Shown here: positions 55,792-64,000 of the stretch, piece by piece
Layout: each line of letters starts with the position of its first letter
Position numbering within the stretch: the first letter of the stretch is position 1
DNA from: Fodinisporobacter ferrooxydans
GTDB taxonomy: Bacteria > Bacillota > Bacilli > Tumebacillales > MYW30-H2
NCBI RefSeq assembly: GCF_022818495.1
Contig: NZ_CP089291.1
Location: 248,001-312,000 of the forward strand
Length of the DNA: 64,000 bases
Reading direction: 5' to 3'
Notes under the pieces: model-generated
The model's database searches: none
What the model was told of the DNA's origin: nothing
The model's input: the letters and a program-made list of their open reading frames with translations, nothing else
Position numbers and translations under genes: made by a program

Positions 55792-56808
55792 TTATTTCAA
55801 ATAAGAGCTTACGTTATTTTTTGTAATAACGGTAACACCAGTATCAACACTTGGCGGAACCGGATCAACTTTAGCCGTTTTCCAATCGGCAACCGGTTTT
55901 GTCAAGTTGTGATGAACCATGAATGCTTCCATTGTACCCCAGTAACCCATGTTCCAGGTACCTTGTGCAATGGTTGCTGTGATCTCTCCGGATTGAATTT
56001 GTTGTAATGTAGATTTGTCTGTATCAAAGCTTACAATCTTGATTGAATTTGTTTTATTGGCTTCTTTAACAGCCGTAGCTACCCCTGTTCCTTCATCCGC
56101 TTCTGTTGCGAACACACCAGCGAGATTTGGATATTTTTGAAGTAATGTTGATGTAACCTGTGCTGTTTTAATTTGATCCGAATTTCCGTTTTCCTCTGCG
56201 ACAATCTGTACACCTGGATAATCCTTTTGCATTTCTTCCTTAAATCCTTGTACGCGTTGATCAAGATTCAATTCGCCAGGTGTGGAGACAATTGCAACTT
56301 GTCCATGCCCGCCCAGTTGTTTCCCAAGGAATTTGGCTGCTTTTTGACCTGCTTCTACATTACTTGTACCTAAATACCCATAACGTTCACTGTTTGGAGC
56401 ATCGGAGTCAAACGTGATAACCGGAATACCTTGTGCAATTGCTTGGTTGATAACTGGTGTAAGTGCCTTCTGATTGATAGCAGTTACCAAAATTCCTGCT
56501 GGTTTTTTCGCAATAACCTGTTGCAGTGTAGTTACCTCTTGATTGATATCATATTGTGGCGCCCCTGTATATACAGTTTTAACGCCAAGGGCTTTTGCTG
56601 CGTCCTGCATTCCGGCATAAACGCCTTTCCAATATTCAATACCTGATAAGAATGTCACCATATAATACGTTTCGTTTGTATTACCTTTTAATGCAGATGT
56701 GTTATTTGCTACACCGGATGGTGTACTGCTACTTGTACCACAACCTGCAAGGCCAACAGTCAATGCACCGATAACGCCAAGAGAAGCTAAAAATTTTTTG
56801 GATTTCAT
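55792..56808 (-). CDS. ABC sugar importer binding lipoprotein (arabinose cluster)
   Basis: 338 residues with lipobox LAGC, a Ser/Thr linker and an RbsB-like fold (TYYMVTFLSGIEYWKGVYAGMQDAAKALGV, IAKKPAGILVTAINQKALTPVINQA, GIPVITFDSDAP, GVFATEADEGTGVATAV). It is the last gene of the importer operon next to araD, kinase and araR genes; with AraR boxes upstream, the ligand is probably L-arabinose or a related pentose. Confidence 0.9.
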   Translation of the reverse strand: MKSKKFLASLGVIGALTVGLAGCGTSSSTPSGVANNTSALKGNTNETYYMVTFLSGIEYWKGVYAGMQDAAKALGVKTVYTGAPQYDINQEVTTLQQVIAKKPAGILVTAINQKALTPVINQAIAQGIPVITFDSDAPNSERYGYLGTSNVEAGQKAAKFLGKQLGGHGQVAIVSTPGELNLDQRVQGFKEEMQKDYPGVQIVAEENGNSDQIKTAQVTSTLLQKYPNLAGVFATEADEGTGVATAVKEANKTNSIKIVSFDTDKSTLQQIQSGEITATIAQGTWNMGYWGTMEAFMVHHNLTKPVADWKTAKVDPVPPSVDTGVTVITKNNVSSYLK

Positions 56809-56922
56809 TTCATTTTCCCCTTTCTATTCATTCGTTTTGAATTCTGTTATAAATTTTGTTTTAAACTGTGCCGTATTGGGCACAATTTAAAGATGTTTAC
56901 ACTTTTATCAATCTAAACCCAA

Positions 56923-57927
56923 TTACGCTTTATTTCTGTGTGTTAACACATCTAATGTAACTGCAGCAATCAGAACAAAACCGGTAACCAAACTTTGCCA
57001 GTAAACAGATACATTCAATAAAACCAGCGCATCATTTACCAAACCGACAAGCAAGCTTCCTAACAAGGCGCCCAAAACTGTACCTTCACCACCTGTTAAA
57101 CTTGCACCGCCGATGACGCATGCTGCGATCGCCTGCAATTCCATCCCAATTCCGGCAGTCGGAGCAGCCACACTAAACCGGGACAGTGTTAACAAGCCTG
57201 CTAAACCAGAAAGAACTGCTGTCAAAATATAAATCCAAATTTTTACGCGAGCTACACCAACACCGGAAAGATATGCCGCCTTTTCGTTACTTCCGAGATA
57301 GTAAACTTTTCTGGCAACAACCGCTCGACGCATAATATAATCGCTCACAATTACGACAATCAACAAAATCCATATTAATGTCGGAATACCGGCAATTTTC
57401 CCCTGTCCAAGGAAGAGGAAGGACGGTGACATTCCAGTTACAGAAATTGGCGCCCCCTGTGTCAAAACATACGCAATACCTTGTATCACACCTTGCATAC
57501 CCAACGTCATAATAAATGGGTTAATACCTACTTTACCAATGAATGTTCCGGTTAATACACCAGAAGCCAAACTTGCCAACAATCCAATCAAAGCCGCAAT
57601 CCAAATATTCATTCCGCTTAGCGCCAAACTTCCGGTTAATACACCCGCCATTGACATCACGGAGCCAACCGAAAGATCAAATCCACCGGATACCAGGGCC
57701 ACTGTCATACCTACAGCTACAATCCCCATCATGACAACCCCCATGACAGTTGTTGTCAGATTATCAGCCGTTAAAAATGTCGGGCTTATTACAGATAGAA
57801 TAATAGCTAATAGAATAATGACAGCAAAAATTGTAACTTCCCGTATTTTGCTCAATTTTGCAAATAAAGATGGTTTTTTAACCATTGTATCTGCTGAACC
57901 ACCTTTAATAACGTTTTCACTAGACAT
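56923..57927 (-). CDS. ABC sugar importer permease (RbsC-like, arabinose cluster)
   Basis: 334 residues from ATG 57927 (GAGGAGGG upstream). RbsC-family features: GMTVALVSGGFDLSVGSVMSMAGVLTGS, GIPTLIWILL, YYLGSNEKAAYLSGVGVARVK and ACVIGGASLTGGEGTVLGALLG. Being the only permease gene here, it probably forms a homodimer. Confidence 0.92.
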   Translation of the reverse strand: MSSENVIKGGSADTMVKKPSLFAKLSKIREVTIFAVIILLAIILSVISPTFLTADNLTTTVMGVVMMGIVAVGMTVALVSGGFDLSVGSVMSMAGVLTGSLALSGMNIWIAALIGLLASLASGVLTGTFIGKVGINPFIMTLGMQGVIQGIAYVLTQGAPISVTGMSPSFLFLGQGKIAGIPTLIWILLIVVIVSDYIMRRAVVARKVYYLGSNEKAAYLSGVGVARVKIWIYILTAVLSGLAGLLTLSRFSVAAPTAGIGMELQAIAACVIGGASLTGGEGTVLGALLGSLLVGLVNDALVLLNVSVYWQSLVTGFVLIAAVTLDVLTHRNKA

Positions 57928-57949
57928 CAACTTACCCTCCTCAATCGTG

Positions 57950-59449
57950 TTAACTTACGGTTTCCAAACCGGATGCATACGACATGATCTCTTCATCATT
58001 GATTTGTGATCCCGTCAGATTTCCTACTATTTGGCCTTTGTGGATGACAAGTACGCGATCACTTAGCCCCACAATTTCTGGCAATTCTGAAGATATGACG
58101 ATAACGCCAAACCCCTCGTTTGCCAGTTGCCGCAGCAATTGATGAATTTCTGATTTCGCGCCCACATCAATCCCGCGGGTAGGCTCGTCCAAAATCAATA
58201 TTTTCGGATTCAGTGTCAACCACTTGCCGATCATGACTTTTTGTTGGTTTCCCCCGCTGAGACTCCCTACAAGCTGTTCCGTAGATGATGCTTTCACACG
58301 TAAATCTTTTAGGACCTTTTTGCTTACTTCTTTTACATATTGTGAATCTACCATCCCACTACGTGATGCTTTTTTCAAATGGGTGACGGCAACATTTTCA
58401 TCAATCGACATTTTCAAAAACAGCCCTTGTTGTTTCCTGTCTTCCGTCAGGTAGTAAATCCCATGGTGAATCGCATCTTTCACGCTTCGTATACGAACAG
58501 AATTCCCAAACAGTTCAAACTCGCCACTCTGACGTGGATCAATAGCGGTTAAAGCCCTCATAATTTCTGTACGGCCAGATCCCACAAGCCCGAACACACC
58601 CAGAATTTCGCCACGGTGTAAATCGAATGATACATTTTGGCATTTTTCGCCGGCGTCCAGATTCGTTACACGAAAGATACGCTCTTCACTAACAGTCCCT
58701 TTTTCCGGATAAATTTGATCGAGTGACCGACCAACCATCATCTTGATCACAGTGGCAGAATCTAAATTTTGAGCCAACTCTGTCCCAATGTGCTGGCCAT
58801 CACGCAAGATAGATATCCGGTTTGAAATCCTGAATATTTCATCGAATTTATGGCTTACATACACAATAGCTTTCCCTTGATGTTTCAAATCATCAAAAAT
58901 TTCAAATAAGTGTTCAACATCCTTACTGCTTAAAGTTGCCGTCGGTTCGTCGAAAATATAAACATCTGCTTTTACCAATAGTGCTTTTACAATCTCCACA
59001 ATTTGTTGTTGCGATACACTTAAGTCTTTAACCAGGCTATCCAGCTCAAAATCAATGTCAAATCGTTTAAAATAGGTGTTTGCCAACTGAATGATTTTCC
59101 GTTTATCGATAAATCCAAACCTATGGGGTGTAATCCCTACCACAACATTTTCCAGTACTGTTACTTCCGGAAATAGGCTCATTTCTTGGTGTACGATTGA
59201 AATTCCATTTAAACGAGCCTCATTTGGAGTTCGAAAATGGACTGTCTTACCGTTTAACAAAACTTCCCCTGAAGTAGGTGATAAAGACCCCGTAAGAATA
59301 TTTAATAACGTTGATTTACCTGCACCGTTTTCACCCATAATGGCATGAATTTCACCTGGATAAAACTGGAGAGACACATTATTTAAAGCAACTGTACCAG
59401 GGAAGCGCTTTATAATGTTTCGTGTCTCAAGAAGTGCATGTACTGACAT
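57950..59449 (-). CDS. ABC sugar importer ATPase (RbsA/AraG-like, arabinose cluster)
   Basis: 499 residues from ATG 59449 (GGAGGTG six bases upstream). First domain: GENGAGKSTLLNILTG, LSVSQQQIVEIVKAL, YIFDEPTATLSSKDVEHLF. Second domain: GLVGSGRTEIMRAL, LSGGNQQKVMIGKWL, ILDEPTRGIDVGAKSEIHQLL. It is the first gene of the importer operon; a perfect 14-base palindrome lies just upstream of the start and an AraR box about 300 bases upstream. Confidence 0.93.
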   Translation of the reverse strand: MSVHALLETRNIIKRFPGTVALNNVSLQFYPGEIHAIMGENGAGKSTLLNILTGSLSPTSGEVLLNGKTVHFRTPNEARLNGISIVHQEMSLFPEVTVLENVVVGITPHRFGFIDKRKIIQLANTYFKRFDIDFELDSLVKDLSVSQQQIVEIVKALLVKADVYIFDEPTATLSSKDVEHLFEIFDDLKHQGKAIVYVSHKFDEIFRISNRISILRDGQHIGTELAQNLDSATVIKMMVGRSLDQIYPEKGTVSEERIFRVTNLDAGEKCQNVSFDLHRGEILGVFGLVGSGRTEIMRALTAIDPRQSGEFELFGNSVRIRSVKDAIHHGIYYLTEDRKQQGLFLKMSIDENVAVTHLKKASRSGMVDSQYVKEVSKKVLKDLRVKASSTEQLVGSLSGGNQQKVMIGKWLTLNPKILILDEPTRGIDVGAKSEIHQLLRQLANEGFGVIVISSELPEIVGLSDRVLVIHKGQIVGNLTGSQINDEEIMSYASGLETVS

Positions 59450-59467
59450 TTCGGTCACCTCCACTTA

Positions 59468-59481
59468 TACGGATATCCGTA
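59468..59481. promoter_or_regulatory. Palindrome overlapping the importer leader
   Basis: TACGGATATCCGTA is a perfect palindrome flanked by TTA and CAA, 19 bases before the importer ATPase start. It resembles an AraR box with an altered centre (ATAT-type in place of CGTA) and could act as a secondary operator. Confidence 0.45.
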
Positions 59482-59740
59482 CAACATTCTACATGTTTGA
59501 CTACAGGTTGTTGCGAACTGGCGGTTTGCAACACTTAATGGTTTTAAAAAAAGTTTTCAATAGATAGACGCTTTCAAAAAACGGTTTCACAGAAAATCAA
59601 AGTTTTCCCTAATAACGAGAGCCAACGCATTGATGATACGCCAACCTCGCGCCATTCAGTTTCTTAAAATAGGCAACATAAATAAATTCTTTATCTCTAT
59701 TAGAAATGTAATTGCTTTCAGTTAAATTATACAAACTTTT

Positions 59741-59756
59741 CGATGTACGTACAAGT
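59741..59756. promoter_or_regulatory. AraR box upstream of the importer operon
   Basis: CGATGTACGTACAAGT contains the TGTACGTACA core of the B. subtilis AraR operator (ATTTGTACGTACAAAT). It lies in the gap between araD and the importer operon, 290 bases before the importer start. No gene is seen in 59450-59807. Confidence 0.8.
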
Positions 59757-59807
59757 TGTTTTTATAACCTAATTTTTCAAAAAAAACCATCTTATTCAAT
59801 GAGCTTT

Positions 59808-60503
59808 TTACTTTTGCCCATAATATGCGTTTAATCCATGCTTTCTCAAAAAATGTTTATCCAATAGAACCTGATTCATTGGACCCACTGCCGGATTCAG
59901 CACATACGTATGGAATGCAATCTTAGCAACCTCTTCTAAAACTACAGCATTATGCACGGCGTTGTCCGCATCTTTCCCCCAACAGAACGGAGCATGATTA
60001 CGTACAAGCACGGACGGGATCTGCATAGGATCCAACTGTAATTCCTTGAATGTTTCAACAATCACCTTCCCCGTTTCCAGCTCGTATTGGTTTTCGATTT
60101 CTGCAGCTGTCATTTCTCTGGTACAGGGAATCCAACCATAAAAATAATCTGCATGTGTGGTACCCAAGGCTGGAATGGGTCGACCTGCTTGTGCAAAGCT
60201 TGTTGCCCAAGGCGAATGTGTATGCACAATTCCACCGATCTGTGGAAACGCTTTATATAACGCAAGATGTGTAGGCGTATCAGACGATGGATTTAACTTG
60301 CCTTCCACCTTGTTACCATCCAAATCCAGTACGACCAAATCCTCTAACGTAAGTTGATCGTATGGTACGCCACTTGGCTTAATGACAAACAATCCCGCTT
60401 CCCGGTCAATTCCGCTTACATTCCCCCAGGTAAAAGTGACTAAACCATGTTTTGGAAGCTGAAGATTGGCTTCTAAAACATCCTTTTTCAACTGTTCTAA
60501 CAT
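59808..60503 (-). CDS. araD: L-ribulose-5-phosphate 4-epimerase
   Basis: 231 residues: [29 protein letters not shown], zinc-binding [34 protein letters not shown] and the C-terminal [13 protein letters not shown]-type segment are all present (here [19 protein letters not shown]). It converts L-ribulose 5-phosphate to D-xylulose 5-phosphate, the last step of arabinose entry into the pentose phosphate pathway. It lies 118 bases downstream of the kinase gene and has a strong ribosome site (GGGAGGAA). Confidence 0.95.
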   Translation of the reverse strand: MLEQLKKDVLEANLQLPKHGLVTFTWGNVSGIDREAGLFVIKPSGVPYDQLTLEDLVVLDLDGNKVEGKLNPSSDTPTHLALYKAFPQIGGIVHTHSPWATSFAQAGRPIPALGTTHADYFYGWIPCTREMTAAEIENQYELETGKVIVETFKELQLDPMQIPSVLVRNHAPFCWGKDADNAVHNAVVLEEVAKIAFHTYVLNPAVGPMNQVLLDKHFLRKHGLNAYYGQK

Positions 60504-60621
60504 AATGTTTCCTCCCTGTCTTTCCTTGTACCTATTTCAACAAGTACAGTTCTTCCTGATTTGTGTCCGGCTTGAAACACTTCTTCTTTAAGCTGCTATA
60601 ACAAAGCTGGTCTTCTTCCTT

Positions 60622-62229
60622 CTAAATTAAACTATCAATAGCTGCTTGCTCGATTGTAAGTCCTTGTTTATAACGCTTGATAAAGACTTCAAAGCCTTCA
60701 ACATCTTTTTCGTCTGCATCTACTTTCACACCGGTATAGGTAACAAATACTTTTTTGTCAAGATACTCTTCCAATGATTCATTTTCTTGTCTATTTGTCA
60801 TAAAGGATGCAAGCAGAGCAATCCCCCATGCACCTCCTTCACCAGCAGTTTCCATAACAGATACAGGCGCACTCATAACTGCGGCCATTACCTTTTGTCC
60901 AACACCTTTGGTCTTAAACAGACCTCCATGTCCCAATATTTTGTCGATTTGAATATTTTCTTCAGTTAACAAAATATCTATTCCGATTTTTAGAGCTCCA
61001 AGTGCTGAGAATAAATGTACGCGCATAAAGTTTGCAAGATTGAAATTACTTTCTGGTGAACGTACGAATAATGGTCGGCCTTCTCTCATTCCTGTGATAT
61101 TCTCACCAGAATAATAGCCATAAGACAATAGTCCTCCGCAATCCCTATCCCCTTCAAGAGCCTTACTGAATAAGATTTCAAAGATTTTGTCTATGTTTAC
61201 TTTACAACCTAGAACTTCTGAAAACTCACGGAAAAGCTTCACCCAAGCATTGATATCAGAAGAACAGTTATTCGCATGAACCATACCAACCAAACTTCCA
61301 GAAGGCGTGGTGACTAGGTCGATTTCTGGATGAACCTTTTTCAATTCTTTTTCCAGCACAATCATAGCAAACACCGAAGTTCCTGCTGAAACATTTCCTG
61401 TACGTTTAGCAACACTGTTAGTTGCGACCATACCAGTTCCTGCGTCGCCTTCTGGAGGACAAAGTGGAATGCCAGCTTGAAGGTTCCCGCTCACATCTAA
61501 TAGCTTTGCTCCTTCTTCTGATAATTGCCCAGCTTCATCGCCAGCTAACATCACCTGTGGTAAAATCTCTTCTAATTTCCATGGATAATTCTTTTCACCA
61601 ATCAAATCATCAAAAGCTTGAATCATCCTTGTATCATAATTCTTTGTTTCCACATCAATTGGAAACATACCGGAAGCATCTCCAATTCCTAAAACCTTTT
61701 TTCCAGTCAACTTCCAGTGGATATAGCCAGCTAGTGTGGTGAAGAATGTAACATCTACTACATGTTCTTCTTCATTTAGAATTGCTTGATACAAATGAGC
61801 AATACTCCATCTTTGCGGAATATTATAATTGAAAAGTTCTGTCAATTCTTTTCGCGCTTGTTCAGTGATCGAATTCCTCCAGGTACGAAATGGAACCAAC
61901 AACTCTCCATCTTTGTTAAACACCATATAGCCGTGCATCATCGCACTAAATCCAATTGCGCCAATCTTTTGAAGGGTTACTCCATATTTTTCTTTCACTT
62001 CAACTGCCATCTCTTGATAACTTATTTGAAGACCTTGCCAAATATCATCAAGAGAATATGTCCATATCCCCTCTTCCAAGCGATTCTCCCATTCATAGCT
62101 TCCAGAAGCTATTGGTGAATGATCAGAATCAATCAAAACTGCTTTGATACGGGTAGAACCAAACTCAATACCTAAAGCTGTTCGACTGTTAGCGATATCA
62201 GCTTTTATTAGATTCAGCTTATTAGCCAA
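60622..62229 (-). CDS. FGGY-family carbohydrate kinase, probable L-ribulokinase (AraK type)
   Basis: About 535 residues from TTG 62229 (AGGGGG ten bases upstream; the longer frame from 62304 lacks a site). FGGY landmarks: [18 protein letters not shown] at the N-terminus, [41 protein letters not shown], and [22 protein letters not shown] followed by [14 protein letters not shown]. It is not the standard AraB sequence type; it resembles the alternative ribulokinase (AraK) described next to araD in Clostridium acetobutylicum. Position beside araD and araR makes L-ribulose the likely substrate, with xylulose as alternative. Confidence 0.82.
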   Translation of the reverse strand: MANKLNLIKADIANSRTALGIEFGSTRIKAVLIDSDHSPIASGSYEWENRLEEGIWTYSLDDIWQGLQISYQEMAVEVKEKYGVTLQKIGAIGFSAMMHGYMVFNKDGELLVPFRTWRNSITEQARKELTELFNYNIPQRWSIAHLYQAILNEEEHVVDVTFFTTLAGYIHWKLTGKKVLGIGDASGMFPIDVETKNYDTRMIQAFDDLIGEKNYPWKLEEILPQVMLAGDEAGQLSEEGAKLLDVSGNLQAGIPLCPPEGDAGTGMVATNSVAKRTGNVSAGTSVFAMIVLEKELKKVHPEIDLVTTPSGSLVGMVHANNCSSDINAWVKLFREFSEVLGCKVNIDKIFEILFSKALEGDRDCGGLLSYGYYSGENITGMREGRPLFVRSPESNFNLANFMRVHLFSALGALKIGIDILLTEENIQIDKILGHGGLFKTKGVGQKVMAAVMSAPVSVMETAGEGGAWGIALLASFMTNRQENESLEEYLDKKVFVTYTGVKVDADEKDVEGFEVFIKRYKQGLTIEQAAIDSLI

Positions 62230-62355
62230 TGTAATAATTCCCCCTAAAAGTTTTTCGAAAACTGAACGGTATTTGTACAGCATGAAATCACATTTCAATT
62301 GCACGTAAGAACATAAGTTAAAAATTACATTTGAAAAATTATATGAAAAAGATTA

Positions 62356-62402
62356 CATATATACGTATAATTATTTCTATAACTTTTATTGTACGTACAA
62401 AT
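62356..62402. promoter_or_regulatory. AraR boxes upstream of the kinase gene
   Basis: TATTGTACGTACAAAT (62387-62402) is a near-perfect AraR box. A degenerate partner, ATATATACGTATAATT (62357-62372), is centred 30 bases away, three helical turns, as for cooperative AraR binding. Confidence 0.82.
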
Positions 62403-62542
62403 ATCATAATGGTCAATACATGATTCATGAAACCTTGACTCTTATACTTGTAGTGTTAGTTCAAAGGCATCGTAAAAGTTTGATCCGTGGACCACATGCA
62501 GACATATAAAAGTTCAAATCAGGAATAAATTGTTTAGAATTA

Positions 62543-62558
62543 TATTGTACGTACACAT
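62543..62558. promoter_or_regulatory. AraR box upstream of araR
   Basis: A box with the TGTACGTACA core (62546-62555) lies 190 bases upstream of the araR start and 150 bases from the kinase-side box, suiting autorepression and possible looping. No gene is seen in 62230-62745. Confidence 0.8.
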
Positions 62559-62745
62559 TAAAAAATATAAGATTATAGATAAAAGATCGCTTCACATTTA
62601 AAATTATCCTATTACAACTAAAATCCCGCTTTAGATATACAAAGCTCTCGGGTTTATAAAACAATTATAGATTGTAGATTTATATAAAACTGCCATTTTG
62701 GAATGTAAATTATGATTGTATGCAGATTAAAAGGGTGAGAAAATT

Positions 62746-63861
62746 GTGAACATACAAAACAAGGTACCAAAATACATTCAACTTATAAGTCAAATTAAAT
62801 CATGGGTTATCTCGGGAAAGATGGAACCTGGCCAACAAATTCCTACCGAACACGAATTGGCGCAACAATTTAATATTAGCCGCCATACAGTTCGGCAAGC
62901 GATTCATGAGTTGGTTCATGAAAAATGGTTGTATAAAGAGCAAGGGAAAGGAACATTTTTTTGCCCCACCCTGCCTGGACATCAACCGGAAAACTCGTCC
63001 CAAAGCCATATGATCGGTGTTGTTACAACATATATTTCGGATTACATTTTCCCTTCAATTATTCGCGGAATAGAATCCTATTTGACACCAAAAGGGTATT
63101 CGATTCTTTTATTAAGCACAAATAACGATTTTGCCCAAGAAGCAAAAGCTTTAGAAATCATAATGAACAAACAGGTTGATGGTTTGATTATTGAACCAAC
63201 CAAAAGTACGTATCCAAACCCAAACCTTGAATATTATTTATCTTTGCTGGGAAAGCGGATTCCTTTTCTTATGCTGCACGCGTCCTATGAAGAGCTTGGA
63301 TGCACTACCATTAAAGTGGACGATGAAAGAGGAGGCAAGCTTGCCGCCAACCATCTGATCAACTTAGGCTATCGACGGATCGGGGCGATCTTCAAATCGG
63401 ATGATTTACAGGGGAAATATCGTCTAAAGGGTTTTCTGAATGCATTGCAAGAAAATTCTCTTACATTCTATTCTGATTTGATCTCTTTATATACAACCGA
63501 ACAAAAAGATCTGGTTTCCAAAAAGTACGCTGATTTTATTTGTACAAAGCCTGTCGAACAACGTCCGGATGCAATTGTATGCTACAACGATGAAATCGCA
63601 ATCCAATTAATTCAACAATTAAAAAACTATGAAATTCGTGTTCCAGACGATATCTCAATTGTCGGTTTTGATGATTCAAAACTCGCCACGATCAGCGATG
63701 TTCAACTCACGACGATCTCGCATCCCAAATTTGAAATGGGAATGAAAGCAGCTGAAACCATACTGCATCTTATCCAAAATGCGGACATTACTACCAATCA
63801 CAGTATGGATTATACGTTCGAACCGGAGCTAATCGTGAGAAACACGACAAAAAATAAATGA
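62746..63861 (+). CDS. araR: Arabinose repressor AraR (GntR-LacI chimera)
   Basis: 371 residues from GTG 62746 (GGGTGAG upstream). The N-terminal 70 residues are a GntR-type winged helix (PKYIQLISQIKSWVISGKME, HELAQQFNISRHTVRQAIHELV, GKGTFF). The remainder is a LacI/GalR ligand domain (IGVVTTYISDYIFPSIIRGIE, VDDERGGKLAANHLINLGYRRIGAI, CYNDEIAIQLIQQL, IVGFDDSKLATI). This fusion is characteristic of AraR, which releases its operators on binding L-arabinose. It is divergent from the kinase-araD genes with AraR boxes between. Nothing is seen in 63862-64000. Confidence 0.94.
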   Translation: MNIQNKVPKYIQLISQIKSWVISGKMEPGQQIPTEHELAQQFNISRHTVRQAIHELVHEKWLYKEQGKGTFFCPTLPGHQPENSSQSHMIGVVTTYISDYIFPSIIRGIESYLTPKGYSILLLSTNNDFAQEAKALEIIMNKQVDGLIIEPTKSTYPNPNLEYYLSLLGKRIPFLMLHASYEELGCTTIKVDDERGGKLAANHLINLGYRRIGAIFKSDDLQGKYRLKGFLNALQENSLTFYSDLISLYTTEQKDLVSKKYADFICTKPVEQRPDAIVCYNDEIAIQLIQQLKNYEIRVPDDISIVGFDDSKLATISDVQLTTISHPKFEMGMKAAETILHLIQNADITTNHSMDYTFEPELIVRNTTKNK

Positions 63862-64000
63862 CTTTAATTTCGCTTCCCAAAATCAAAAACCTCAAGATAC
63901 GTGTGATGCCAGTAAAGGAAGCATACGAATTCTTGTGGTTTTTTTATGTGCATGTTTGAGGTATTCTTCCAAATATTATAAAAAACATGGCAAAAGGGCT

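Noticed and set aside
1-64000. CRISPR array, rRNA operon or riboswitch
   Set aside because: No regularly spaced repeats, no rRNA-like sequence and no recognisable riboswitch or T-box leader were seen on either strand.

Overview
The window looks like a chromosome segment of a low-GC, endospore-forming Firmicute of the order Bacillales; the genus cannot be resolved by eye. The support is: strong GGAGG-type ribosome sites with frequent TTG/GTG starts, lipoprotein-type solute-binding proteins, a GerAB spore-germinant receptor remnant, PucR/AdeR-, RocR- and AraR-type regulators, a cre-like site, and Bacillus-style AraR boxes.

Layout. 1-9 kb (amino-acid catabolism): the 3' part of an aldehyde dehydrogenase gene is cut by the window edge, followed by an AGCS Na+/alanine symporter. 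Next is a beta-alanine-type cluster (omega-aminotransferase, methylmalonate/malonate semialdehyde dehydrogenase, alanine dehydrogenase) divergent from an intact AdeR-like PucR regulator. Two of the three enzymes are wrecked by internal deletions. 9.3-10.3 kb: a small XRE regulator and a HicAB toxin-antitoxin pair. 10.6-18.5 kb (a sigma-54 nitrogen module): a RocR-like enhancer-binding protein, a glutamate dehydrogenase gene broken by a nonsense codon, and an operon of MFS transporter, M20 amidohydrolase and TIM-barrel amidohydrolase. Both the gdh gene and the operon carry recognisable -24/-12 promoters.

18.8-31.2 kb (accessory region): truncated AraC and stalk-domain genes joined head to head, small membrane proteins, an IS630-type element, a plasmid-like replication module (RepL-like protein, repeats, Gp32-like ssDNA-binding protein), three or four decayed tyrosine recombinases and a tRNA-Pro 3' fragment that looks like an attachment-site scar.

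31.2-52.7 kb (catabolic island): livFGMHJ, two paralogous CoA-transferases, an MBL-fold hydrolase, 3-hydroxyacyl-CoA dehydrogenase, SDR reductase and thiolase; then glycerate kinase, a cyclase-family hydrolase, a LacI regulator, an RbsABC-like importer and a second, divergent cyclase-family hydrolase. Copies of a LacI-type palindrome (consensus TCTAAWCGWTTAGA) lie upstream of the liv operon, the thiolase operon and on both sides of the importer promoter region, so I infer one regulon controlled by the encoded LacI protein. The substrate is not recognisable.

52.7-64 kb: gene debris and a gerAB gene truncated by an IS1634-type element, then an L-arabinose cluster (importer, araD, AraK-like kinase, divergent araR) with TGTACGTACA-type AraR boxes. 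araA is not in the window.

The pattern is of intact regulators and transporters beside many freshly broken enzymes and recombinases. All coordinates, motifs and translations were read by eye; no database search was run.
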